DNA of 9,884 bases. It comes from an uncultured Chthoniobacterales bacterium. GTDB taxonomy: Bacteria > Verrucomicrobiota > Verrucomicrobiia > Chthoniobacterales > UBA10450. The notes under the pieces were generated by a model that did no database searches, had not been told where the DNA came from, and was given only the letters and a program-made list of their open reading frames with translations. Each line of letters starts with the position of its first letter. Position 1 is the stretch's first letter. The DNA is taken from contig CATPAT010000193.1 of assembly GCA_955652155.1 (NCBI GenBank), forward strand, positions 1-9,884. The letters are read 5' to 3'. Both the position numbers and the translations under genes were made by a program. Positions 1 to 6,294 of the stretch are shown piece by piece.

Positions 1-810
1 CTTTGGGCGCCCGATGCTTATCAAGGCGCGCCGATTCCGAGCGCTGCTTTTATCGCTTCCGGTTCAAAAGTCGCGTCGTTCGTTGTGCTCGGGAAAATCG
101 TGCTCATCGGTTTCGGACCGGTCCATGGCAGTGCCGACTGGCACGCGATGATCGCCGGCTGGTCGCCCGTCCTTGCCGCGCTGGCCGCGTTCTCGATCTT
201 GCTTGGCAATTTCGTGGCGCTTGCGCAAACGAATGTTCGTCGCTTGCTCGCTTACTCCGCCGTCGCGCATGGTGGTTATACTTTGCTCGGCGTCGTTGCC
301 GGCGGTCGCGAAGGATTTTCTGCGACCTTGTTTTACACCACCACCTACGCGGTCACGCTTGTTGGCGCGTTCGCGGTCGTCGGCGCGGTCCGACGCGAAA
401 CTGGCGGCGACGACCTGCAAAATTTCTCCGGACTGGCCGCTCGGTCGCCCTTCCTTGCCGCCTGTATGGCGATCTTTTTCTTATCGCTCGCCGGTCTGCC
501 GCCATTGGCGGGATTTTTTGGAAAATTCTATTTGTTCAGCGCAGCGTTCCGCGCTGGAGGAAATCACGGTTTGCTCTGGCTGGTAGCAATCGCGCTCTTT
601 GGCAGCTTCGTGTCGCTCTACTATTACTTGATCGTCCTTAAGGTGATCTTCGTCGGCGAAGCGTCTGCCTCAACAGCTCAACAACTCAACGCCTCAACAG
701 CTCGCGGTCTTCCTTCGCGAGCGACGATCGCCCTTCTTGCCGCTGTCGTCCTCGTTCTCGGGATCATGCCGCAAACATTGGCCGCTAAGATCATCGCTTC
801 GCTACCTTAA
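1..810 (+). CDS. nuoN: NADH-quinone oxidoreductase subunit N (NuoN), 3' part
   Basis: The reading frame is open from the first base, so the 5' part lies outside the window; 269 residues remain. NuoN is one of the three antiporter-like membrane subunits of complex I and takes part in proton translocation driven by NADH:quinone oxidoreduction. The first visible residues WAPDAYQGAPIPSAAF followed by GSK (Lys23 of the fragment) are the classic Proton_antipo_M signature. Also present are RRLLAYSAVAHGGYTLLG and LAGLPPLAGFFGKF (Lys175), which carry the intramembrane lysines expected of this family. Several hydrophobic helices follow, and a last helix (about residues 241-260) ends in GIMPQTLA. An unusual loop before that last helix is encoded by a tandem octamer repeat (see 667-698). 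nuoN is normally the last gene of nuo operons, which fits the change of gene content after it. No terminator was seen after the stop. Confidence 0.95.
   Translation, partial: LWAPDAYQGAPIPSAAFIASGSKVASFVVLGKIVLIGFGPVHGSADWHAMIAGWSPVLAALAAFSILLGNFVALAQTNVRRLLAYSAVAHGGYTLLGVVAGGREGFSATLFYTTTYAVTLVGAFAVVGAVRRETGGDDLQNFSGLAARSPFLAACMAIFFLSLAGLPPLAGFFGKFYLFSAAFRAGGNHGLLWLVAIALFGSFVSLYYYLIVLKVIFVGEASASTAQQLNASTARGLPSRATIALLAAVVLVLGIMPQTLAAKIIASLP
667..698 (+). repeat. In-frame NNCTCAAC octamer tandem array inside nuoN
   Basis: Four direct 8-nt units in exact register (GCCTCAAC, AGCTCAAC, AACTCAAC, GCCTCAAC), with a fifth decaying one at 699-706. They encode the loop ASTAQQLNASTAR just before the last membrane helix of NuoN. 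The same octamer occurs in the gene gap at 6238-6287 and singly at 4949-4956, so this is an intergenic repeat family found inside a coding sequence. Confidence 0.85.
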
Positions 811-876
811 AAAAATCTTGCTCCGATCGAAAAAAATGCGTGCTCATTTGTTGAAAATCACGTTATAGATTTTTCC

Positions 877-1896
877 GTGCAGCGACAGCGGACAGGTGAA
901 GCCGCGAACGTTCACCGCGTAAAGGCCGGCCCGATCAGCGAATTCATTGATCGGCATTACCGGCACTTCAACGCCGCGGTGATCAAAGATGCCGCCGACG
1001 CGTACATCGCGCACCTTAACGGTGGCGGGAAAATGATGATCACTCTCGCCGGGGCGATGAGCACGGCCGAGCTCGGCGTTTCTCTGGCCGAAATGATTCG
1101 TCAGGACAAAGTCCACGCCATCACCTGCACCGGCGCGAATTTGGAGGAGGACCTCTTCAATCTGGTCGCGCGCACCAAATACGAGCGCCTTCCCAACTAC
1201 CGTGAGCTCAGTCCCCAGCAGGAAGAAGGGCTTCTCAAGCGTCATTTGAATCGCGTGACCGATACCTGCATTCCCGAAGAGGAAGCCATCCGGCGGATCG
1301 AACGCCTGGTCATAGACGACTGGATTTCGGCCGCCAAAAACAAGGACCGAAAATTTCCACACGAGTTTCTCTTTAAAATTTTGCGAGAGTGCCGGCTTAA
1401 ACAGTTTTACGAGATCGATCCGGCTGACAGTTGGGTGATGGCCGCGGCGCAGAAGAATCTACCGATGGTCGTGCCGGGTTGGGAGGATTCCACTCTTGGA
1501 AATATTTACGCCGCGCGCTGCATCACCGGGCACATCAGCGATGTCCACACCGTCCGCTCCGGCATCGAATACATGATGGAACTGGTGGAATGGTACAAAC
1601 GAGTGTCGCAGAAGTCATCCATTGGCTTCTTTCAAATCGGCGGCGGCATCGCGGGCGATTTCCCGATTTGCGTTGTTCCGTTGCTCAATCAGGACCTAGT
1701 CACCCAGCAAGTGCCTGAATGGGGTTACTTCTGCCAGATCAGCGATTCGACCACGAGCTTCGGATCGTATTCGGGCGCGGTCCCCAACGAAAAAATCACC
1801 TGGGGTAAACTGAGCTCCAGCACCCCGCGATTCATCATCGAATCGGATGCGACGATTGTCGCCCCGCTGATTTTTGCCAAGGTCCTGGGCTGGTAG
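877..1896 (+). CDS. Deoxyhypusine synthase-like protein
   Basis: This 339-residue protein belongs to the deoxyhypusine synthase (DHS) family: NAD-dependent enzymes that move the aminobutyl group of spermidine to an acceptor amine via a lysine imine. Visible motifs are TLAGAMSTAELG (57-68), TGANLEEDLF (85-94), IGGGIAGDFP (254-263) and SGAVPNEKITWGK (299-311). Lys311 aligns with the imine-forming lysine (Lys329 of human DHS) and Glu305 with Glu323. The active-site histidine after GGG (human His288) is Asp261 here. Bacteria generally lack the eIF5A substrate, and DHS-like bacterial proteins are considered to act in polyamine metabolism, for example homospermidine formation; the exact reaction here is not shown by sequence. 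The GTG at 877 is the first usable start in a frame open since the nuoN stop, and GPISEFIDRHYRHFNAA follows at the expected family N-terminus. No clear Shine-Dalgarno sequence is visible. The stop lies 85 bp before a second copy of its own 3' end. Confidence 0.9.
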   Translation: MQRQRTGEAANVHRVKAGPISEFIDRHYRHFNAAVIKDAADAYIAHLNGGGKMMITLAGAMSTAELGVSLAEMIRQDKVHAITCTGANLEEDLFNLVARTKYERLPNYRELSPQQEEGLLKRHLNRVTDTCIPEEEAIRRIERLVIDDWISAAKNKDRKFPHEFLFKILRECRLKQFYEIDPADSWVMAAAQKNLPMVVPGWEDSTLGNIYAARCITGHISDVHTVRSGIEYMMELVEWYKRVSQKSSIGFFQIGGGIAGDFPICVVPLLNQDLVTQQVPEWGYFCQISDSTTSFGSYSGAVPNEKITWGKLSSSTPRFIIESDATIVAPLIFAKVLGW

Positions 1897-1919
1897 TTCG
1901 CACTCACCATTGCTTGCCG

Positions 1920-1942
1920 CGCCGTAGCTTTAGCGAAGGCGG
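1920..1942 (+). repeat. REP-like 23-nt repeat (CGCCGTAGC...AAGGCGG), copy a
   Basis: The unit starts CGCCGTAGCTTTAGC and ends GAAGGCGG. CGCC and GGCG can pair as a short stem, and the inner GCTTTAGC can also pair. Related copies lie at 6198-6216 (degenerate), 6846-6869, 7974-7996 and 9591-9613, all in the same orientation. This copy abuts exactly, with no extra base, on the duplicated 3' tail of the DHS-like gene at 1943. Confidence 0.8.
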
Positions 1943-1981
1943 GTTGCGCCGTTGGTTTTCGCCAAAGTTTTGGGCTGGTGA
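1943..1981 (+). pseudogene. Remnant: second copy of the DHS-like gene's last 12 codons
   Basis: Read from 1943, the sequence encodes VAPLVFAKVLGW followed by TGA. The intact gene ends VAPLIFAKVLGW followed by TAG (1858-1896), exactly 85 bp earlier. Most nucleotide differences are silent third-base or Leu-codon changes (GCC/GCG, CTG/TTG, TTT/TTC, AAG/AAA, GTC/GTT), and the only residue change is Ile to Val. A fresh slippage copy would not diverge this way, so the tail comes from a homologous gene that evolved under protein-level selection. Upstream homology ends abruptly at the repeat ending at 1942. Confidence 0.8.
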
Positions 1982-1996
1982 CGCGCGCAGCGCGCG
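1982..1996. repeat. CG-rich palindrome right after the remnant tail
   Basis: CGCGCGC, one A, then GCGCGCG form a perfect inverted repeat one base past the TGA of the gene remnant. It could fold as a hairpin, but no T-run follows, so it is not a standard intrinsic terminator. Confidence 0.5.
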
Positions 1997-2001
1997 GGTG
2001 A

Positions 2002-2021
2002 TTTGTTATCTGTTATTCGTT
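2002..2021 (-). repeat. AATAAC-type short array (inverted copy)
   Basis: On the minus strand this stretch reads as AACGAATAAC then AGATAACAAA. The same words occur on the plus strand at 4957-4977 (AAATAACTG, ATAACG, AATAAC). It is part of the repeat-filled gap between the DHS-like and DUF1579 genes. Confidence 0.5.
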
Positions 2022-2057
2022 CTCGGTGCGTTCCAATTAACTATTAACCGACAACTA

Positions 2058-2106
2058 GTCACTTGCCCGACGTCACTTGTCACTTGTCACCGGTCACTGG
2101 TCACTG
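2058..2106 (+). repeat. GTCACTK heptamer tandem array (7 units)
   Basis: Seven 7-nt units are in strict register; six fit GTCAC(T/C)(T/G) and the second unit (GCCCGAC) is degenerate. The array ends 13 bp before the ATG of the DUF1579 gene. Related arrays are at 5082-5102, 6826-6876 (short, interrupted) and 7997-8031. Units are too short and have no spacers, so this is not a CRISPR. Confidence 0.8.
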
Positions 2107-2119
2107 GCAGAATGTCGGC

Positions 2120-2803
2120 ATGAAAACTTCCCTGATTATAACCGTGTTTATTACAGCGATTGCGCTCGCTGTCTCCTCGTTCGCTCAAAGTTCGCCGGCC
2201 CCGGGCGGTAAGGTCACCAATACCGGCCAAGTGGCCGTTCCCGCAAATCCGGCCACGGGACAGCCGAATCCCGCCGACATGATGAAACAGATGATGGAGC
2301 TGTCGAAAATCGGCGAGAACCACAAATTACTCTCCAGCCTCGATGGCAATTGGGATTACACCATCAAGTTCTGGATGAACCCGGATCCCAACGCTAAGCC
2401 GCAGGAGTCCAAAGGCAGCGCGACCCGCAAATCGGTCATGGGCGGCCGCTACGTGATGATGGATGTGAGCGGCAAAATGCAGATGCCGGGCGAAGACGGA
2501 AAAATGAAGGATATGCAATTCAAAGGCATGGGTCTCGAGGGCTACGACAATATAAAAAAGAAGTTTGTTACGTCCTGGATCGACAATATGGGCACAGGCA
2601 TCGAGTTCTCCGAAGGCACTTATGATCCGGCGACAAAATCGTTCACCTACACTTCCGAAATGGAGCCGGTCCCGGGAATGAAGACAGCGGTCCGTGAAGT
2701 GATCAAAATCGCTGATAACAATCACATGAGTCTCGAATGGTATGAGAACCAGGGCGGCCAGGAAAAGAAGACCATGGAAATTAACTACACGAAGAAGAAA
2801 TAG
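2120..2803 (+). CDS. Exported DUF1579 family protein
   Basis: A 227-residue protein of the DUF1579 family, whose molecular function is unknown. Residues 1-22 form a signal peptide (MKTS, a hydrophobic stretch from LIITVF to LAVSSF, then AQ), so it is probably exported to the periplasm. A Pro/Asn-rich linker (about 24-52) follows, then the DUF1579 domain from about residue 72 to the end. Typical family words are LDGNWDYTIKFWMNP, MGGRYVMMD, GLEGYDNIKKKFVTSWIDNMGTG, EGTYDP, REVIKIADN and MEINYTKK. The ATG at 2120 is chosen because it gives the signal peptide; the frame is open further up to 2063, but that part is only heptamer-repeat DNA. No Shine-Dalgarno sequence is evident. A strong terminator follows the stop, so it is probably transcribed alone. 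Confidence 0.9.
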   Translation: MKTSLIITVFITAIALAVSSFAQSSPAPGGKVTNTGQVAVPANPATGQPNPADMMKQMMELSKIGENHKLLSSLDGNWDYTIKFWMNPDPNAKPQESKGSATRKSVMGGRYVMMDVSGKMQMPGEDGKMKDMQFKGMGLEGYDNIKKKFVTSWIDNMGTGIEFSEGTYDPATKSFTYTSEMEPVPGMKTAVREVIKIADNNHMSLEWYENQGGQEKKTMEINYTKKK

Positions 2804-2827
2804 GCTAAACGACTAACAACATTTACG

Positions 2828-2863
2828 AAGCGCTCGCGGACTTGTTTCGCGGGCGCTTTTTTT
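2828..2863 (+). terminator. Rho-independent terminator of the DUF1579 gene
   Basis: A 10-bp stem AGCGCTCGCG / CGCGGGCGCT (one G-T wobble) with a 9-nt loop is followed by seven T residues (2857-2863). An outer A-T pair extends it. It lies about 25 bp after the stop at 2803 and just before the end of the convergent minus-strand gene. The minus strand has no matching T-run, so it probably acts only on the plus strand. Confidence 0.9.
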
Positions 2864-2865
2864 GT

Positions 2866-3606
2866 TTACGACGAATTCGCCGCAGCGAACCGCGCTCTTC
2901 GTTTCCGCACTAATCGGAGGGGAATAAAATAGGCGAGGAACGCCAGCAGAAATACGGCGCCACCAATGCGCGCGCTCAATGTGATGGCGATCGATAATTC
3001 GGCCAACCCGAAGATCCAGACAAAACTTTCCCCCGCGAACGCTTGCCCCCATTGCGGTTGGCGACCGGCTGAAGGAACTCGCGGCCGAAGCGCCGGCCAG
3101 AAGCGCGGCACCGCCTGGTGATAGGCGCGATACGATTCTCCCTGGCTTTGCCGCAGCGCTTCTTCTTCGCGAAGAATAAGCCGATAAACAAAAATCCAGT
3201 TCGCCGCGACCAGAAATACAAAACCAAGTCGACTGGCGAGAACGCCGATTCCTACCGCCATCGGCAGATTCCCAAAGTAGAGCGGATTGCGGGTGTAACG
3301 AAATGGTCCATCGGCGATCAGCGCTTCGGAATGCTGACTCGTATCGTGAACGATATCGGTGCGCAGATAAGCCGCCGCCCATGTCCGCAACCCAGCGCTT
3401 AGAAAAACGAGGAGCGCACCAGCCAGGATCACGATTCGTGCAAACAGGTCCGAGTCGGGACTGCCGCGCGCAATCGACGGCGCGATCAAATGGCGGACAG
3501 AGACAATGGAAGGAGTGTGATCGAAAACCGAAAGAGAAAATCCCATGAAATAAATCGCACAGATGATCCAGAACCGCTTTTCAAATTCAAATTTCGTCGT
3601 CTGCAC
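2866..3606 (-). CDS. Isoprenylcysteine carboxyl methyltransferase family protein (long form)
   Basis: A 246-residue integral membrane protein of the ICMT/PEMT-like methyltransferase family. The family signature is complete: DGPFRYTRNPLYFGN (99-113) binds the SAM cofactor, and EEEALRQSQGESYRAYHQAV then PRFWP (147-171) is the C-terminal conserved part. Hydrophobic segments are near 12-28, 56-72, 112-142 and, after the methyltransferase core, about 196-235. The C-terminal extension with extra helices makes it longer than the minimal family form (compare 6295-6762). The start is GTG at 3606; the next candidate, ATG at 3546, would cut the first hydrophobic helix. Bacterial members methylate varied, mostly unknown substrates, and no prenylation pathway is visible nearby. 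It converges with the DUF1579 gene and is divergent from the acyltransferase gene. Confidence 0.85.
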   Translation of the reverse strand: MQTTKFEFEKRFWIICAIYFMGFSLSVFDHTPSIVSVRHLIAPSIARGSPDSDLFARIVILAGALLVFLSAGLRTWAAAYLRTDIVHDTSQHSEALIADGPFRYTRNPLYFGNLPMAVGIGVLASRLGFVFLVAANWIFVYRLILREEEALRQSQGESYRAYHQAVPRFWPALRPRVPSAGRQPQWGQAFAGESFVWIFGLAELSIAITLSARIGGAVFLLAFLAYFIPLRLVRKRRARFAAANSS

Positions 3607-3806
3607 GCAGGCACTCTAGCGGCGCGCATGTGAACGGCGATTCAAAATTAATTCGAAAGATTCGGGTGCGAACCGCCGAACTATGATTCGTGAATTGTCG
3701 ATCTTGCCCATCGTTCGTCATCTTCCTCTCCCTTGTTCGGGAGAGGATTGAGGTGAGGGTGCGTTTCTTACTTCTTAATTTTTACTTCCTACTTCTCATC
3801 TAGCTC
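3607..3806. other. Divergent gap between methyltransferase and acyltransferase genes
   Basis: About 200 bp that should carry promoters for both divergent genes; I cannot assign -35/-10 boxes with confidence. It contains the 41-nt hairpin repeat at 3721-3761 and a T-rich stretch (3766-3800) with the words TACTTCCTACTT that recur at 9069-9080. Confidence 0.5.
3721..3761 (+). repeat. 41-nt hairpin repeat, copy 1
   Basis: CCTCTCCC (3725-3732), loop TTGTTC, GGGAGAGG (3739-3746), then a tail with TTGAGGTGAGGGTG. A second copy at 6773-6813 matches 40 of 41 bases in the same orientation. The hairpin is not followed by a T-run, so it is a dispersed repeat and not a plain terminator. Confidence 0.85.
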
Positions 3807-3904
3807 ATGGCTGAACCGGCAACGCCACTCCGGCTCGGAGTTGACCCGCGCTTTCAAGATCGCGAGCGTCACGTCTCGATCTTCTCCGTGCGCTCGCCAT
3901 CATC
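3807..3904 (+). pseudogene. Out-of-frame 5' part of the acyltransferase gene
   Basis: An ATG at 3807 opens a frame beginning MAEPATPLRLGVDPRFQ, like a normal N-terminal leader. The family's first motif, RLDLLRALAIIVVIYHA, begins at 3872 in a different frame. In that frame there is a stop at 3842-3844 and no ATG, GTG or TTG before 3905. Joining the two by a single missing base near 3870-3876 gives a complete, ordinary acyltransferase-3 N-terminus. There is no homopolymer here and no slippery heptamer, so an indel mutation or an assembly error is likelier than programmed frameshifting. Confidence 0.75.
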
Positions 3905-4948
3905 GTGGTTGTCATTTACCACGCCGCTCTTTTCGGATTCAAATTACCCGGCCGCGTCGATCGTTTCGGCTGGATCGGTGTCGATCTTTTCTTTGTCCTC
4001 AGCGGTTATCTGATCGGCGGCCAGCTCCTCGCCCCGCTTGCGCGCGATCAGCGCATTAATTTCGGTCGTTTCTTCGCCCGGCGCGCCTTGCGAATCATGC
4101 CGGCTTACTTCGCGGTCCTGGCGATTTACTTTTTGTTGCCGTCCTGGCGCGAGTATCCCGAAATGTCGCAGCCGCTCTGGAAATTTCTCCTGTCGATCCA
4201 AAATGTTGCTCTGCACGGCGGCACCGCGTTTTCCCATGCGTGGTCGCTCGCGGTCGAAGACCAATTTTACCTTTGTCTTCCGTTCATTTTGCTCTTTGTG
4301 AATCGCTGGCCGCGAGGCGCGATCATCATTCCGTGTGTCATCGTGTTCGGTGGAATCTTATTGCGGACACTTCTTGCCTGGCAAAATCCCGCAGCCGACT
4401 TCGGCGTCAGCTTTCGCGCCTTTCAATCCTGGATCTACTATCCAACCTGGACCCGGCTCGATCCGCTCGTCTTCGGCGTTGCCTTGGCCGCGATCGAAAA
4501 ATTCCGGCCACAACGGTGGAAGGGACTCATGAACTGCGCGCCGTGGTTTTGGTCGCCCGGATTAGCTGCGATCGCTTTTGGCCTTTATCTCGGCGAAGGA
4601 GATTATCTCAGCGTCGCTGCCGCGATCTGGCAGTTTCCACTCATCGCGTTTGGTATGGCCGCGCTCCTGATCTGCGCGCTTAGTCCGCGGCTGCCGTTTC
4701 GTCGAGTTGCCATCCCCGGCGCAGCCTTCATCGCCAGTATCGCCTACAGCGCGTACTTGATTCAGAAGCTGGTCATCCATTTCGTCGCGCAGTTTTGCGC
4801 GACTCACGACATCGCACTCACGTCCTTGCTCGCTCTTGTTCTCGTGGAAATCTGCGTTTACGCCGCGGCGACTCTACTCTTTATCACGATAGAACGTTCG
4901 TTTCTGCTGCTTCGTCATCGACTGGCCCCGCGTAGAGCGAATTCTTAA
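3905..4948 (+). CDS. Acyltransferase 3 (OafA/YrhL-type) membrane protein, N-terminus frameshifted
   Basis: An integral membrane O-acyltransferase family protein; members move acyl groups (often acetyl) onto cell-surface sugars, and the substrate here cannot be told. In the 347-residue frame from GTG 3905 the visible motifs are VVIYHA with the conserved His6, GVDLFFVLSGYLI (25-37), FFARRALRIMPAYF (56-69) and HAWSLAVEDQFYL (111-123), followed by multiple hydrophobic helices to the C-terminus. GTG 3905 falls inside the first helix, so it cannot be the original start. The frame encodes RLDLLRALAI just upstream without any start codon, and the original start is probably ATG 3807 in another frame. 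If the shift is real the protein loses its N-terminal arginine/aspartate motif and may be inactive; if it is a sequence error the gene is intact, at about 380 residues. Confidence 0.85.
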   Translation: MVVIYHAALFGFKLPGRVDRFGWIGVDLFFVLSGYLIGGQLLAPLARDQRINFGRFFARRALRIMPAYFAVLAIYFLLPSWREYPEMSQPLWKFLLSIQNVALHGGTAFSHAWSLAVEDQFYLCLPFILLFVNRWPRGAIIIPCVIVFGGILLRTLLAWQNPAADFGVSFRAFQSWIYYPTWTRLDPLVFGVALAAIEKFRPQRWKGLMNCAPWFWSPGLAAIAFGLYLGEGDYLSVAAAIWQFPLIAFGMAALLICALSPRLPFRRVAIPGAAFIASIAYSAYLIQKLVIHFVAQFCATHDIALTSLLALVLVEICVYAAATLLFITIERSFLLLRHRLAPRRANS

Positions 4949-4979
4949 CCCTCAACAAATAACTGATAACGAATAACTC
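4949..4979 (+). repeat. CTCAAC unit plus AATAAC-type array
   Basis: Right behind the acyltransferase stop, CCCTCAAC (one octamer unit of the family in nuoN) is followed by AAATAACTG, ATAACG, AATAAC. The second part is the inverted relative of 2002-2021. Confidence 0.5.
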
Positions 4980-4995
4980 GGCGCCCATGGCGCCG
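4979..4995. repeat. Perfect palindrome after the acyltransferase gene
   Basis: CGGCGCC, CAT, GGCGCCG: 7-bp arms around 3 nt, able to form a hairpin. No T-run follows. It may serve as a transcript 3' end but is not a standard terminator. The rest of 4996-5059 shows nothing recognisable. Confidence 0.45.
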
Positions 4996-5059
4996 TTCGA
5001 GCGCCCATTTCTGCAATTGCGTCACCGCATCGCATCTTCCCGCAGCTGACTGAGTCCGA

Positions 5060-6160
5060 TTGCGGCTTGCACTGGACACTCGTCACAGGTCACTTGTCAC
5101 TCTCTTGGATACTCTTTCCGTCTTCTTTCTTGCTCAGGGCGAACAATCGGCCGATGCCGTGATGACGCGGCTGACCACGTTCATCTGCCCAGCGAAGCAG
5201 ACTCTCGATTTTGCCGTCTACGACATGCGGTTCGGCGATGCGCTGAAGGCTGCGCTCAGTTCTGCTTTGCGCGAGCGCGCTACGGCGGGTGTGCAAATTC
5301 GGTTTTGCTATGACGGCGACAAACCAGCTCAGCCAAATGTCGCTGCCGGCCAGGATCCTGCGCCTGCTGGAACCGGAGCATTTGTTCAGTCGTTAGGCTA
5401 CCCGTGGCGCCGCATTGCCGGCATGAAACTGATGCACAACAAATTCATCGTCCGCGACGGCCAATCGGTCTGGACCGGTTCGACCAACATGACGGATGAC
5501 GCATTTACACTGATGGAAAACAATATTTTAGAGATCGATTCGCCCGCGCTGGCCGATTACTACGCGCAGGATTTCGAACAGCTCTGGGAGAAAGAAAACT
5601 TCGATAACACCGGCGAAATACAAACCGCGCCTGTGCCGATCACGTTCTCTGATCAATCCGGCACCGCGCGAGTGATGTTTTCGCCAGGATGCGGGACGGT
5701 GATCGACGCCGAGGTGGCGCAGCGCGTCCGCGAAGCGAAACGACGCGTCCGGATTTGCAGCTTGTTAATTAACTCAGGCACACTCATTTCCGAGCTCGGC
5801 AATTTATTGCGTCGAAATGACGTCAAAGTCGACGGCATTTATGATCGCACGCAGATGGCTGACGTTTACCGCCAGTGGCAGGAAGTGCCATCTAATCGAT
5901 GGAAGATTGGCGCCCTCGAGGAAATTGTCGCAGGCGCCCACCTCGTCGGGAAAAATTCAACGCCCTACACACCGACCGGCAAACACGATTTCATGCACAA
6001 TAAAGTCCTGGTCGTCGACGACACAGTGATCACCGGTTCCTACAACTTCTCGCGCAGCGCCGAGTTCAACGCCGAGAACATTCTGTTCATCGAAAGCCCG
6101 CCGCTTGCCGAAGCCTACAGCGCTTACATCGACCACCTCATCCAAAAGTATCGGTCTTGA
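5060..6160 (+). CDS. Phospholipase D-like protein with two HKD motifs
   Basis: A PLD-superfamily protein (366 residues from TTG 5060). Both catalytic HxKxxxxD motifs are present: HNKFIVRD (His126, Lys128, Asp133) followed by GSTNMTDD, and HNKVLVVD (His313, Lys315, Asp320) followed by GSYNFS. The superfamily hydrolyses or transfers phosphodiester bonds in phospholipids or nucleic acids through a phosphohistidine; which substrate applies here is open. The domain opens with VFFLAQGEQSADAV then LDFAVYDMR, and there is no clear signal peptide. Start is uncertain: TTG 5060 adds residues that are partly translated heptamer repeat (RHRSLVTL), while TTG 5105 gives MDTLSVFFLAQG directly behind the array and fits the domain better. 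ATG 5162 would cut into the first strand. It appears to be a single-gene unit. Confidence 0.88.
   Translation: MRLALDTRHRSLVTLLDTLSVFFLAQGEQSADAVMTRLTTFICPAKQTLDFAVYDMRFGDALKAALSSALRERATAGVQIRFCYDGDKPAQPNVAAGQDPAPAGTGAFVQSLGYPWRRIAGMKLMHNKFIVRDGQSVWTGSTNMTDDAFTLMENNILEIDSPALADYYAQDFEQLWEKENFDNTGEIQTAPVPITFSDQSGTARVMFSPGCGTVIDAEVAQRVREAKRRVRICSLLINSGTLISELGNLLRRNDVKVDGIYDRTQMADVYRQWQEVPSNRWKIGALEEIVAGAHLVGKNSTPYTPTGKHDFMHNKVLVVDDTVITGSYNFSRSAEFNAENILFIESPPLAEAYSAYIDHLIQKYRS
5082..5102 (+). repeat. GTCAC heptamer array (3 units) at the PLD start
   Basis: GTCACAG, GTCACTT, GTCACTC in register, ending 2 bp before the TTG at 5105. The array overlaps the PLD reading frame if TTG 5060 is used as start. 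Confidence 0.75.
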
Positions 6161-6168
6161 AGTTGTAG

Positions 6169-6189
6169 AGGCGCTTGTGCCAAGCGCCT
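6169..6189. repeat. Hairpin behind the PLD gene
   Basis: AGGCGCTT, loop GTGCC, AAGCGCCT: a perfect 8-bp stem 8 bp after the PLD stop. No T-run follows, so its role as a terminator is doubtful. Confidence 0.55.
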
Positions 6190-6197
6190 GTCTAATG

Positions 6198-6216
6198 GTA
6201 GCTCTGGCAAAGGCGG
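6198..6216 (+). repeat. REP-like repeat, copy b (degenerate)
   Basis: GTAGCTCTGGCAAAGGCGG matches the 3' part of the 23-nt family with a few changes and lacks the leading CGCC. Confidence 0.5.
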
Positions 6217-6237
6217 GTAATCCGCAGTCGCCCAAAC

Positions 6238-6287
6238 TGCTCAACCTCTCAACAATGCGAGTGCGGCTCGCACCTCAACTCCTCAAC
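6238..6287 (+). repeat. NNCTCAAC octamers split by a small hairpin
   Basis: Two units (6238-6253), then TGCGAG / CTCGCA arms around TGCGG (6256-6272), then two more units (6272-6287). This is the same octamer as in nuoN at 667-698. The block ends 7 bp before the stop codon of the minus-strand methyltransferase. Confidence 0.7.
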
Positions 6288-6294
6288 ATTTTCT

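Noticed and set aside
3..641. 212-codon plus-strand ORF overlapping nuoN
   Set aside because: Arg/Cys-rich product without family features; the nuoN frame over the same DNA has clear NuoN motifs.
844..1362. 172-codon minus-strand ORF
   Set aside because: Antisense shadow of the DHS-like gene, typical of GC-rich coding DNA; no recognisable domain.
2058..2106. CRISPR array
   Set aside because: Repeat unit is only 7 nt with no spacers and no cas genes nearby.
1914..2123. 69-codon plus-strand ORF
   Set aside because: Consists of REP-like, palindrome and heptamer repeat DNA; no protein-like composition.
3870..3880. Programmed frameshift in the acyltransferase gene
   Set aside because: No slippery heptamer or downstream structure is evident; a plain indel or sequence error is simpler.
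6169..6189. Rho-independent terminator for the PLD gene
   Set aside because: The hairpin is perfect but no T-run follows; listed only as a hairpin repeat.
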